Numbered from the stretch's first letter, positions 1 through 6,946 are shown. The stretch is 8,149 nt of DNA from an uncultured Burkholderiales bacterium (GCA_903923345.1 CAIXXI010000180.1:1-8149), one strand, 5' to 3'. Translations and numbers: made by a program. The notes: generated by a model not told the origin, from the sequence alone.

Positions 1-785
1 ATCACTTCGTCAGCAACGAAGAGGATGTCGTGCTTGCGCAGCACGGCTTGAATCCTCGGGAAATAGCCGGCCGGGGGCACGATCACGCCGCCTGCGCCCT
101 GCACCGGTTCAGCAAAGAAGGCTGCGATGGTGTCGGCGCCTTCGCGGGCAATCAGTGCTTCGAGGTCGGCGACCAGACGGTCGACCATCTGTTCCTCGGT
201 CTCGCCCGGATGCGTCGAGTGATACAGGCTCGGGCAACCGGTGCGCAGCACGCGTCCGATCGGCAGGTCGAAGTCGGTGTGGTTGTAGGGAATGCCGGTC
301 AGGCTCGCGGCCATCACTGTCACACCGTGATAGCCGCGCTCACGGGCAATCAGCTTTTTCTTTTCGGGCTTGCCAATCGCATTGAAGTAGTACCAGATCA
401 CCTTCACCGCGGCATCGTTTGCCTCTGATCCCGAGTTGGCAAAAAGTGCCTTGTCCATCCCGAGATGGCGGGTCATGGCGAGCAGCCGCTCGGAGAGCTC
501 GATGGACGGCTCATTGGAGCGCCCGGCAAAGATCTGGTAGTAGGGCAGGTCCTGCATCTGCCGGATCGCGGCATCGACCAGGCGCTTTTCGGAAAAACCC
601 AGAGCGGTGCACCACAGGCCGGCCATGCCTTCCAGGAAGCGGTTGCCCTGATCGTCTTCGACGTACACACCGTCGCCCTTGCGGATCACCATCGGACCGG
701 TCGCTCCGAAGGTGTTCAGCGGGGTGTAGGGATGGATCAGGTTGCGGACGTCTTCGCGGACGTTTTCATCATGGGTACGGGTCAT
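1..785 (-). CDS. Class III (omega-amino acid/amine:pyruvate type) aminotransferase, N-terminal part, cut by window edge
   Basis: This is the first 261 residues of a PLP-dependent class III (fold type I) aminotransferase; the C-terminal part, with the Schiff-base lysine, lies beyond the left edge. Visible landmarks are a GMAGLWC segment at residues 53-59 (active-site Trp region of omega-transaminases), NSGSEAND at 117-124 (PLP phosphate binding), RGYHG at 150-154 (Tyr stacking on PLP), EPVQGAGGVIVPP at 226-238, and ADEV at 258-261, whose Asp259 should contact the pyridine nitrogen. From memory the pattern resembles Chromobacterium violaceum omega-transaminase and SpuC-like putrescine/diamine aminotransferases. 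Likely reaction: amino transfer from a terminal amine or omega-amino acid to pyruvate or another keto acid, in the cytosol. The ATG at 785 is chosen because an in-frame stop lies 30 bp upstream; the ribosome site is weak (GGAAC about 10 bp away). It lies 87 bp downstream of the IclR gene on the same strand. The family is clear; the substrate is not. Confidence 0.95.
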   Translation of the reverse strand, partial: MTRTHDENVREDVRNLIHPYTPLNTFGATGPMVIRKGDGVYVEDDQGNRFLEGMAGLWCTALGFSEKRLVDAAIRQMQDLPYYQIFAGRSNEPSIELSERLLAMTRHLGMDKALFANSGSEANDAAVKVIWYYFNAIGKPEKKKLIARERGYHGVTVMAASLTGIPYNHTDFDLPIGRVLRTGCPSLYHSTHPGETEEQMVDRLVADLEALIAREGADTIAAFFAEPVQGAGGVIVPPAGYFPRIQAVLRKHDILFVADEV

Positions 786-840
786 GGCAGCAGGTTCCGT
801 CGGTGGCGTGTGGTTACGTCGAAGGCGAACTCCAAGGTTA

Positions 841-869
841 CCCTGTGCGAGGCGACAGGGCAGGCCTGC
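841..869. repeat. Two adjacent inverted repeats between the IclR gene and the aminotransferase
   Basis: The first dyad has arms CCCTGT (841-846) and ACAGGG (855-860) around an 8-base loop. The second is the perfect 10-bp palindrome GCAGGCCTGC (860-869), ending 3 bp from the regulator's stop codon. There is no T-run on either side, so a standard intrinsic terminator is not supported. A weak terminator or attenuator for the iclR message, or an operator for the aminotransferase gene, is possible. The symmetry is real, but chance is not excluded in GC-rich DNA. Confidence 0.3.
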
Positions 870-872
870 GTT

Positions 873-1655
873 TCAGGTATCGCTTGATTTTTCCAGGCTT
901 GGCTGCGTTCTTCGCTGCCCGGCCATGGCTTCGCTGATCGCGGCGGCTGCCTCGATCACGTCGCTCGCCATGGCCCGGATGGTCGAAGGTCGCAGCCGTT
1001 CGATCGGGCCGGACAGTCCGATGGCAGCGATCACCGTGCCCGAGGGGTCGCGCACGGGGGCAGCCAGGCCGCCGACGGCTTCGCGCCATTCGCCCCGATT
1101 GACCGCAAATCCTTGCTGACGGATGCGCTCGAGTTCGCGCACAAACTCGGTGCGGCTGGTGATTGTGCGCGGCGACCAGGCTTTCAGGCGATGGATCACC
1201 GGGGCCAGCTGAGCTTCGGGCAGCCAGGCCAGTTGCGCCTTGCCGGTGGCCACGCAATGGGCCGGTGCTCGGCCACCAATTTGAGTGCTGACGATCACCG
1301 GTTCGCGGCTGTCGAGTTTGTGAACGTAGACCACCTCGTTGCCGTCGAGCACCGAGAGGTGGACCGTCTCGCGGCTGCGCTCGAGCAGCCATTGCATCCA
1401 GACTTGCGCCACCCGCCTGAGGTCGAGGTTGGCCAGCACCGAAGAGCCTAGCTCCCATAGGCGGATCGAGGCGGAATAGGTGCCACCGGCTTCATCCCGG
1501 TTCACGTAACCCAGCTCGACCAGTGCCTGCAGCAGCCGATGCACATTGCTCTTGCCGATCCCCAGCGCCAGGGAGAGTTCAGTCACGCCCCTTGGGCGTT
1601 CCGAGCGGGCGAGTGCTTCGAGCAGGCCAAGGCCCTTGATCAGTGTGTTGTTCAC
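873..1655 (-). CDS. IclR-family transcriptional regulator
   Basis: A 260-residue protein, the usual length for IclR regulators. Residues 1-60 form the winged helix-turn-helix: KGLGLLEALA at 7-16, the helix-turn-helix around GVTELSLALGIGKSNVHRLL (23-42), and a wing near GYVNRDEAGGTY. Residues about 75-245 form the GAF-like effector domain, with PAHCVATGKA at 131-140 and GLAAPVRDPSGTVIAAIGLSGP-type residues at 196-217, the typical ligand-pocket signature. The start is GTG at 1655: an in-frame stop lies about 20 bp upstream, no ATG is available, and the helix-turn-helix begins immediately after. No Shine-Dalgarno sequence is visible, so translation may be weak or nearly leaderless. It is divergent from the molybdoenzyme gene (80 bp between starts) and co-directional with the aminotransferase. 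IclR proteins commonly control adjacent catabolic genes, so it probably regulates both neighbours and itself; this is inference. Confidence 0.96.
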   Translation of the reverse strand: MNNTLIKGLGLLEALARSERPRGVTELSLALGIGKSNVHRLLQALVELGYVNRDEAGGTYSASIRLWELGSSVLANLDLRRVAQVWMQWLLERSRETVHLSVLDGNEVVYVHKLDSREPVIVSTQIGGRAPAHCVATGKAQLAWLPEAQLAPVIHRLKAWSPRTITSRTEFVRELERIRQQGFAVNRGEWREAVGGLAAPVRDPSGTVIAAIGLSGPIERLRPSTIRAMASDVIEAAAAISEAMAGQRRTQPSLEKSSDT

Positions 1656-1684
1656 AAATAAGGAACGGGTTGTCTATTTCGCAG

Positions 1685-1714
1685 AATCTAGTCGAAGTTC
1701 GCCGGAATGGTCAA
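1685..1714 (-). promoter_or_regulatory. Putative sigma70-type promoter of the IclR gene, with a possible operator in the spacer
   Basis: Read on the minus strand, TTGACC (1714-1709) is followed after 18 bp by TAGATT (1690-1685), a reasonable -35/-10 pair placing transcription start near 1678, about 23 bases before the GTG codon. The spacer holds the small perfect dyad CGAA-G-TTCG (1693-1701). A regulator bound there would block its own promoter, as many IclR proteins do. I see no equally good promoter for the divergent molybdoenzyme gene in this 80-bp gap, which would fit an activator-dependent promoter. All of this is pattern reading only. Confidence 0.35.
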
Positions 1715-1735
1715 TGCAGCGATAGCATCAGCCCC

Positions 1736-4117
1736 ATGGCCCATTCAAATCCAATTGATCTCGAACTCACCAGCGCTCACTGGGGCGCCTACGAAGTGCG
1801 GCGCGAAGGGGGGCAGGCCATTGGCCTGGGTGCCTATCGAGGCGATCCCGCGCCCTCGCCGATCGGCCTGGCGATGTGGGACGCCTACCGCTCGCCCTTG
1901 CGCATCCAGCGCCCGGCCGTGCGGGCCGGCTGGCTGAAGGCGCATGAGCGCGGCGAAGTGCCCGACGCAGCGAGTCATGGGCCGGGACGAGGGCGCGAGC
2001 CTTTCGTGGAAGTGTCGTGGGAGCGGGCCATCGAGCTGGTGTCCGGTGAATTGCGCCGTGTGATCGATACACACGGTAACCGTTCGATTTTCGGCGGCTC
2101 TTATGGTTGGTCGAGTGCCGGGCGCTTTCATCATGCGCAGAGCCAGGTGCACCGCTTTCTCAATGCAACCGGCGGCTATGTGCGCCATGTCGACAGTTAC
2201 AGCCTGGGCGCCGGGCGCGCGCTGCTGCCCCATGTGATCTGTTCCATGGATCACCTGCTGGGCAACCAGCATGATTGGGGCACGCTGCAGGCCCACACCC
2301 GGCTCTTCGTGAGTTTTGGTGGTGCACCCGCGCGCAATGCCCAGGTCGGGGCGGGTGCGGCTTCGGAGCACCGATTGCCTTCGGGGCTGGCTGCGCTGGC
2401 AGGTGCCGGGTGTCGGCTGATCAATTTCAGTCCGGTCCGTGCCGACCTTGAGGTGCCCAGTGCGATGGTCGAATGGATTCCGATCCGACCGGGCACCGAC
2501 ACCGCTGTCATGTTGGCGCTGGCCTGCGAGGTCATCAGGGCAGGCCGGCACGATGCGGCCTTTCTGGCCCGGTATTGCGTGGGCTTCGAGCGCTGGGCCG
2601 ACTACCTGCTGGGCCGAATCGACGGTGTGGTGCGCGATGCCGAATGGGCTGCACCGATCGCCCAGGTGTCGGCGCAGCGTCTGCGCGATCTGGCCGGACA
2701 GATGAGCCAGACCCGCTGCCTGATCAATGTCGCCTGGTCCTTGCAGCGCGCCGATCATGGCGAGCAGCCCTTCTGGTCGGCGGTCGGGCTGGCTGCCGTA
2801 CTGGGGCAGATCGGGCTGCCGGGCGGTGGATTTGCGCTGGCCTATGGGCCGAGCAACGCAGTGGGCAGCCCGCACCGGCTGGTGCCCGGCCCGGTGCTGC
2901 CGCAGGGCGATAACGCGGTGCCCGACTTCATTCCGGTGGCGCGCATCGCCGACATGCTGATGTCGCCGGGCGAGCCGTTTACCTACTGTGGCCAGAATCG
3001 CCAGTATCCGGACATCCGGCTGGTGTACTGGGCCGGTGGCAATCCCTTTCATCATCACCAGGACCTGCATCGCCTGGCAAAAGCCTGGCAGCGCCCACAG
3101 AGCATCGTGGTGCATGAGCAGTTCTGGAATGCTCACGCCAAGATGGCCGACATCGTGCTGCCCGCGAGCTGCATGCTTGAGCGCGATGACATCGGCCATG
3201 CAACCCGCGATCCGCTGATGATCGCCATGCGCAAGGTCTGTGAGCCGCCGGGTCAGGCCCGCGACGACTATGCCATCTTCAGCGACATCGCCCAGTCACT
3301 GGGTTGCGAGGCCACCTTCACCGAGGGCCGCGATGTGCGGCAGTGGCTGCAGGCTTTGTATGGCGGTGCGCAGGAGCGCTTGGCAAAGCTTGATGTCGAG
3401 TTGCCCGAGTTCGATGCATTCTGGAGTGCGGGCGGGGTGCGGCTGCCGGACAACGATCGACCGGTGGTGACACTTGAAGCCTTTCGGGCGGATCCGATGG
3501 CGAATCCCTTAGGCACGCCCAGCGGCCTGATCGAACTGTTCAGTGAACGGATCGATGCCTGGGGCTATGCCGACTGTCTGGGTCATCCGGCCTGGTTGGA
3601 GCCGGCTGAATGGCTGGGCAGCCCTTTGGCGCAGCGGTTCCCGCTGCACATGCTGTCCGATCAGCCGCACACCAAGCTGCACAGTCAGCTCGACCACTCG
3701 GCGTACAGCCTGTCCAACAAGGTGGCGGGTCGAGAGCCGGTGATGATCAGCCCGGCCGATGCGGCTGCGAGAGGCATTGCCGACGGCGACCTGGTGCGGA
3801 TCTTCAATGATCGGGGTGCCTGCCTGGCTGGGGCGCGGGTCTCGGATGCGATGCGCGACGGCGTGGTCAAACTCTCGACCGGGGCCTGGTGGTCACCGCA
3901 GGTGCCGGGTGATGCGACCTCACTCGATCTGCATGGCAATCCGAACACCCTGACCCGTGACGCAGGCGCCTCCTCGCTGTCGCAAGGCTGTGCTGCGCAG
4001 ACCTGCCTGGTTCAGATCGAGCGCTACCTGGACGAAGCGCCCGCCCACCATGCGTACGAGCTGCCGCACTTCATGGGCTCGGATGAGCTGAAAGACTGGG
4101 CGCCAGCGGGCACATGA
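1736..4117 (+). CDS. BisC-like molybdopterin (bis-MGD) S/N-oxide reductase family enzyme, cytosolic
   Basis: A 793-residue enzyme of the DMSO/TMAO/biotin-sulfoxide reductase branch of the molybdopterin oxidoreductases; E. coli BisC is of similar length. The N-terminus has the branch's TSAHWGAYEV signature (12-21) and no cysteine cluster, so no [4Fe-4S] centre is expected. The GGSYGWSSAGRFHHAQ segment (120-135) and DSYSLGA (153-159) match the family active site: Ser156 aligns with the Mo-ligating Ser147 of Rhodobacter DMSO reductase, and Tyr123 and Trp125 with its Tyr114 and Trp116, with the 31-residue Trp-to-Ser spacing preserved. The C-terminal dinucleotide-binding domain (about 639-780) shows SDQPHTKLHSQLDH, NDRGACLAGA, HGNPNTLTRD and QGCAAQ. 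The ATG at 1736 is preferred over an in-frame ATG at 1643, because 1643 lies inside the iclR coding region and the added residues are not family-like. There is no twin-arginine signal, so it is cytosolic. The substrate is probably an S- or N-oxide; the electron donor is unknown and not in the window. Confidence 0.93.
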   Translation: MAHSNPIDLELTSAHWGAYEVRREGGQAIGLGAYRGDPAPSPIGLAMWDAYRSPLRIQRPAVRAGWLKAHERGEVPDAASHGPGRGREPFVEVSWERAIELVSGELRRVIDTHGNRSIFGGSYGWSSAGRFHHAQSQVHRFLNATGGYVRHVDSYSLGAGRALLPHVICSMDHLLGNQHDWGTLQAHTRLFVSFGGAPARNAQVGAGAASEHRLPSGLAALAGAGCRLINFSPVRADLEVPSAMVEWIPIRPGTDTAVMLALACEVIRAGRHDAAFLARYCVGFERWADYLLGRIDGVVRDAEWAAPIAQVSAQRLRDLAGQMSQTRCLINVAWSLQRADHGEQPFWSAVGLAAVLGQIGLPGGGFALAYGPSNAVGSPHRLVPGPVLPQGDNAVPDFIPVARIADMLMSPGEPFTYCGQNRQYPDIRLVYWAGGNPFHHHQDLHRLAKAWQRPQSIVVHEQFWNAHAKMADIVLPASCMLERDDIGHATRDPLMIAMRKVCEPPGQARDDYAIFSDIAQSLGCEATFTEGRDVRQWLQALYGGAQERLAKLDVELPEFDAFWSAGGVRLPDNDRPVVTLEAFRADPMANPLGTPSGLIELFSERIDAWGYADCLGHPAWLEPAEWLGSPLAQRFPLHMLSDQPHTKLHSQLDHSAYSLSNKVAGREPVMISPADAAARGIADGDLVRIFNDRGACLAGARVSDAMRDGVVKLSTGAWWSPQVPGDATSLDLHGNPNTLTRDAGASSLSQGCAAQTCLVQIERYLDEAPAHHAYELPHFMGSDELKDWAPAGT

Positions 4118-4191
4118 TAGAAGCCGGCCAACAGGCTGGCGACCAGCAAAAGCGGCAAGGCGAGGCTGAAGGGGCGCTGCAGTGGCGACAT
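4024..4191 (-). other. Small ORF with a signal-peptide-like start, possible gene remnant
   Basis: A 55-codon minus-strand ORF starts with ATG at 4191, 32 bp after the amidohydrolase stop, and ends with TAG at 4024-4026. Its first 25 codons fill the intergenic spacer and read like an exported-protein leader: Arg6, a hydrophobic core SLALPLLLVASLLAGF at 9-24, then a possible AGAQ cleavage region at 29-32. The remaining codons are antisense to the 3' end of the molybdoenzyme gene and resemble nothing. No ribosome-binding site is visible. It may be the 5' stump of a lost exported-protein gene or pure chance; it is probably not an active gene. Confidence 0.15.
4123..4140. terminator. GC-rich hairpin between convergent genes, possible weak terminator
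   Basis: GCCGGCC (4123-4129), a 4-base AACA loop and GGCTGGC (4134-4140) form a 7-bp stem with one G-U pair, starting 5 bp after the molybdoenzyme stop codon. Neither side has a T-run (the minus-strand side begins TTCTAT), so it is not a canonical intrinsic terminator. Its place between converging genes suggests a transcript-end or stabilising structure. Confidence 0.35.
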
Positions 4192-4223
4192 GGCAGGAGC
4201 GGTGGGAGCGGTTCGAAGCCTGA

Positions 4224-5972
4224 CTATGGCTGGTGCAACGACCCATTGGCCGTTTCGCGGATGATCGGTTGACGACCCCGGACAAGCCGCCCGGGTAAGG
4301 CACCCGTGGCTTCGCCATCACGCATGATCTCGATGCCGCTCACAAAGGTGTGGCGATACCCGTCGGCGCGCTGCATCAGGCGCCGCCCGCCTGCAGGCAG
4401 GTCACGCACCACCTGGGGGGCGTGCAGGCGAAGGTTGTCGAAGTCGATGAGGTTCAGGTCGGCCTTGGCACCCGGCAAGATCACGCCCCGGTCGGTCAGA
4501 CCCACGGCATGGGCGGTGGCCCGGCACTGCCGCTCGATCAGGGTTTCCAGGTCGATGCGACCGTGGGGGCGGTCGCGCCCCCACCACTGCAGCAGCGTGG
4601 TCGGAAAGCTCACATCGCAGATGCTGCCCACGTGCGCGCCGCCATCGGACAGGCCGGGGATGGCGAACGGATTGAGCAGCATCTCGCGCACCACGTCCAG
4701 GTTCTTGCCGCTCCAATTGAGCGACGGCGTGTAGATGAGTGCGCGCCCATCGTCTTCGAGCAGCCAGTCGTAGACCACCTCAAGCGGCGAGCGGCTTTCA
4801 CGGGCCGCCGTGGCGCCCACCGAGGTGGAGGGATCGGGCTCGTAATTGGGTGGCGTGCCCAGACGGAACATGCCATCGAATGAATCAATCATGCGGCTGC
4901 CCAGCAGCCCCTTCTTATCGACCTGATTGCCCTCGATGATGGCGCGGCGCACCTGTGGGTCTCGCATGCGGGCCACCCGCTCGGCCAAGGGCAGGTCTTT
5001 GATGGCGCGGTACGCGGGGCTGTAGAGGAACGGGTTGAGTGTGACGTCCAGACCCAGCAGCAGCCCGACCGCACGGGCGGCCACCTGGCCGCGCAGGGTC
5101 ACGCCGCGTTGTGCCGCCTGAGCGCAATGGGCCAGGGTGTCTTTCCACATGTCGGGGCGGCCGTCGAACTGCGCGACCGAAATCGAGACCAGTGCGCCTG
5201 ACTCGCGCCCCAGGCGCTCCAGCAGATCAAGTTCTTCCTGCTTGTGCAGCTGGTCGCTCACGAATTGCAGCACGCCGCCTTCTTTGCCCACGGCCCGTGC
5301 GATGGCCACCAGTTCATCGGTTTCAGCGCGCAGCGTGGGAACCGGCTCACCCCGAATGCTCTTGTGATTGATGTGGCGCGACGACGAGAAGCCCAGGGCA
5401 CCGGCGCGGATCGCTTCGCCTGCGATGCGGGCCATCTGCGCGATTTCATCGGCATTCGCAGGTTCGCGTGCCACGGCGCGTTCGCCCATGGCGTGCACGC
5501 GCATGGCCGCGTGGGGCACCTGCGTGCCCAGGTCGATGTCGCGCGGCAGCGTGTCGAGAAAATCCAGAAACTGCGGGAAGGATTCCCAGGTCCAGGGCAG
5601 GCCTTCGTGCAGGGCGGTGCCCGGGATGTCTTCCACGCCTTCCATCAATTCGATGAGGCGCTGCTGGTTGTGCGGCAGCACCGGTGCGAAGCCCACACCG
5701 CAATTGCCTATCACCGCGGTGGTCACACCGTGCCAGCTCGAAGGCGCGAGGTGCTTGTCCCAGGCGGCCTGACCGTCGTAGTGGGTGTGAATGTCGACGA
5801 AGCCCGGTGCCAGCAGCAGGCCGTCTGCGTTGACTTCACGATGGCCTCGGCCCTCGACGCGACCGACCGCAGAGATGCGCCCGTTGTCGACGGCAACGTC
5901 GGCCGTGAAGCGAGGCTGGCCTGTGCCATCAATGACCGTGCCTGATCGAATCACCAATTCGTGTCTGTTCAT
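4224..5972 (-). CDS. N-acyl-D-amino-acid deacylase-like amidohydrolase (amidohydrolase family 3)
   Basis: A 582-residue metal-dependent amidohydrolase. The N-terminal beta-sandwich strand reads LVIRSGTVIDGTGQP (6-20), then the TIM barrel opens with PGFVDIHTHYDGQ (56-68), supplying His62 and His64. GNCGVGFAP (89-97) gives Cys91, aligned with the bridging Cys of D-aminoacylase. GLSDGGAHVG (440-449) gives the catalytic Asp443, and GAKADLNLIDFD (501-512) closes with the second part of the beta-sandwich. The family hydrolyses N-acyl-D-amino acids, related amides or cyclic C-N bonds in the cytosol. The two histidines that complete the metal site in characterised D-aminoacylases seem to be replaced (see findings), so the substrate may differ. 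The ATG at 5972 has a strong ribosome-binding site (AGAGGA) overlapping the upstream stop codon. It is the second gene of a two-gene operon with the alpha/beta-hydrolase. Family call strong, substrate unknown. Confidence 0.93.
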   Translation of the reverse strand: MNRHELVIRSGTVIDGTGQPRFTADVAVDNGRISAVGRVEGRGHREVNADGLLLAPGFVDIHTHYDGQAAWDKHLAPSSWHGVTTAVIGNCGVGFAPVLPHNQQRLIELMEGVEDIPGTALHEGLPWTWESFPQFLDFLDTLPRDIDLGTQVPHAAMRVHAMGERAVAREPANADEIAQMARIAGEAIRAGALGFSSSRHINHKSIRGEPVPTLRAETDELVAIARAVGKEGGVLQFVSDQLHKQEELDLLERLGRESGALVSISVAQFDGRPDMWKDTLAHCAQAAQRGVTLRGQVAARAVGLLLGLDVTLNPFLYSPAYRAIKDLPLAERVARMRDPQVRRAIIEGNQVDKKGLLGSRMIDSFDGMFRLGTPPNYEPDPSTSVGATAARESRSPLEVVYDWLLEDDGRALIYTPSLNWSGKNLDVVREMLLNPFAIPGLSDGGAHVGSICDVSFPTTLLQWWGRDRPHGRIDLETLIERQCRATAHAVGLTDRGVILPGAKADLNLIDFDNLRLHAPQVVRDLPAGGRRLMQRADGYRHTFVSGIEIMRDGEATGALPGRLVRGRQPIIRETANGSLHQP

Positions 5973-5977
5973 GTTCG

Positions 5978-5985
5978 TTTCCTCT
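5978..5985 (-). promoter_or_regulatory. Ribosome-binding site of the amidohydrolase, overlapping the upstream stop codon
   Basis: On the minus strand AGAGGAAA lies a few bases before the ATG at 5972, and its first base is also the last base of the alpha/beta-hydrolase TGA stop (5987-5985). This fixes the amidohydrolase start and suggests translational coupling of the two genes. Confidence 0.7.
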
Positions 5986-6770
5986 CAAGCTTCATGCGCG
6001 TCGATGAAGTCTGCCAGCAGGCGCCCGCACTCGCGTCCGTGTGAATAGGGCAGGCCGTGCCGAACCCCTTTAAAGACATGCATTTGAGCATCGGGCAGCC
6101 AACGGTGGAGATTGTCGTACATCGACAGGGCAATGAACGGGCTTGAATCCGGCATCAGCAGCAGCAAAGGCGGCTTGAGCTGCGGCAGATCATCCCGCAG
6201 ATCCATCGAAGCCAGCAGGTCGGCAATTGCCAGGACGGATTCCGGTTTGCTCAGGCCCTGTTGCTCGCGGTACCACTTTAAGGCGGGCTCGTCGATCGAA
6301 CCGGGGGCAAAGCGGTTCTGCATCATGTGATCGTTCCAGGCTTCAGTGCCCTGTGCGAACAATGGGCGCCAGCGGTCGAGTTGTCCCACCTGCCGGCCAA
6401 CGACCGCAGCATTGCTCATCGTGACCGATGCGACCCGCTCCGGGTAGCGCAGTGCGAGTGCCAGCATGAAGGTGCCACCGGCGGATTCGCCAACAAGATG
6501 CACGGTTTCGTTTGAGGGCATCAGCTCGAGGACATCGGCGAGGATGACATCGAGCAGGGGCTGGTTCTCAGGGAGTGAGGCCGACTCGCCAAAGCCGCGC
6601 AACTCGCAGCGAATGATCGGATGACGCGCCGCAAGGGGATCGAGCCACTCGGCCCAGGTGTGACGGTTCGCGCCGATCCCATGCAAGAAGATGACCGGCT
6701 GACCGCGCGCTTTCCATGGCGCAGTCAGGTCGATCGAATCGTAGGCGATCCCGCGTGAACTGACCGGCAT
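5985..6770 (-). CDS. Alpha/beta-hydrolase fold enzyme (MhpC-like)
   Basis: A 261-residue alpha/beta-hydrolase, normal for the family. VIFLHGIGANRHTW (26-39) carries the oxyanion-hole HG; ELRGFGES (56-63) is the next conserved turn. The nucleophile elbow GESAG (94-98) gives Ser96. The acid is probably Asp208 (MPDSSP) and the base His238 (GVRHGLP), so the Ser-Asp-His triad is complete. Likely reactions are hydrolysis of an ester, lactone, amide or C-C bond; the subfamily cannot be fixed by eye. The ATG at 6770 is preferred over in-frame ATGs at 6806 and 6938, because GGAGAAG (6780-6774) is ideally placed before it and the family homology starts just after; the longer versions add arginine-rich sequence of no family character. 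The stop lies 12 bp before the amidohydrolase ATG. It is divergent from the TRAP genes and has no signal peptide, so it is cytosolic. Confidence 0.93.
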   Translation of the reverse strand: MPVSSRGIAYDSIDLTAPWKARGQPVIFLHGIGANRHTWAEWLDPLAARHPIIRCELRGFGESASLPENQPLLDVILADVLELMPSNETVHLVGESAGGTFMLALALRYPERVASVTMSNAAVVGRQVGQLDRWRPLFAQGTEAWNDHMMQNRFAPGSIDEPALKWYREQQGLSKPESVLAIADLLASMDLRDDLPQLKPPLLLLMPDSSPFIALSMYDNLHRWLPDAQMHVFKGVRHGLPYSHGRECGRLLADFIDAHEA

Positions 6771-6773
6771 GAG

Positions 6774-6780
6774 CTTCTCC
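6774..6780 (-). promoter_or_regulatory. Ribosome-binding site deciding the alpha/beta-hydrolase start
   Basis: GGAGAAG on the minus strand, with GGAG 6 bases before the ATG at 6770. It favours this start over the upstream in-frame ATGs at 6806 and 6938, neither of which has a comparable site. Confidence 0.7.
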
Positions 6781-6795
6781 GTTGCGTTGAATTCG

Positions 6796-6807
6796 AATGC
6801 CTGCATT
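6796..6807. repeat. Inverted repeat upstream of the alpha/beta-hydrolase, possible operator
   Basis: AATGC-CT-GCATT is a perfect 5+5 dyad, next to an overlapping palindrome ATTCGAAT (6791-6798). With TTGCG (6782-6786) and CGCAA (6810-6814) it forms a nested symmetric block about 30 bp upstream of the hydrolase ATG. This is a plausible regulator-binding or mRNA-structure site in the 246-bp divergent region 6771-7016; apart from the promoter listed below, I see nothing else certain in that region. Confidence 0.3.
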
Positions 6808-6916
6808 GTCGCAAGCAGAGCCGGCTTTCGGGCTGCGCTGCGGCGCAGTCCGGGGCCATCGTGTACCGCTTTTTGCATCCTGGCACTGAAGCATGCCCGG
6901 TGCAGGGTGGTCGTGC

Positions 6917-6946
6917 TTGACGCATTCGGCTCACGCACAGTACAAG
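6917..6946 (+). promoter_or_regulatory. Putative sigma70-type promoter for the TRAP transporter genes
   Basis: TTGACG (6917-6922), an 18-bp spacer and TACAAG (6941-6946) make a good -35 and a fair -10 box, with an expected start near 6953 and a leader of about 64 bases before the ATG at 7017. The -10 box lacks the conserved final T, so a regulator-assisted promoter is possible. Pattern evidence only. Confidence 0.35.

Noticed and set aside
30..937. Plus-strand frames opposite the aminotransferase
   Set aside because: They are shadows: the minus strand encodes an uninterrupted class III aminotransferase with all expected N-terminal motifs.
1643..1735. Longer N-terminus (31 extra residues) for the molybdoenzyme
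   Set aside because: It would begin inside the iclR coding region and run through the promoter gap; the added residues are not a Tat signal and are not family-like.
1745..3199. Long minus-strand open frame of 484 codons inside the molybdoenzyme gene
   Set aside because: It is antisense to a clearly conserved protein, has no family motifs, and long antisense frames are expected in GC-rich genes with strong third-position bias.
4114..4272. 52-codon plus-strand frame whose ATG overlaps the molybdoenzyme stop (ATGA)
   Set aside because: The overlap looks like translational coupling, but there is no clear ribosome site, the peptide is low-complexity and hydrophilic, and its second part is antisense to the amidohydrolase.
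5244..5945. 233-codon plus-strand frame opposite the amidohydrolase
   Set aside because: His/Arg/Ala-rich shadow translation with no recognisable domain; the opposite strand has a complete conserved enzyme.
6771..6938. Longer N-terminus (56 extra residues) for the alpha/beta-hydrolase
   Set aside because: The strong ribosome site at 6774-6780 and the start of family homology support the ATG at 6770; the extension is not a signal peptide or known domain.
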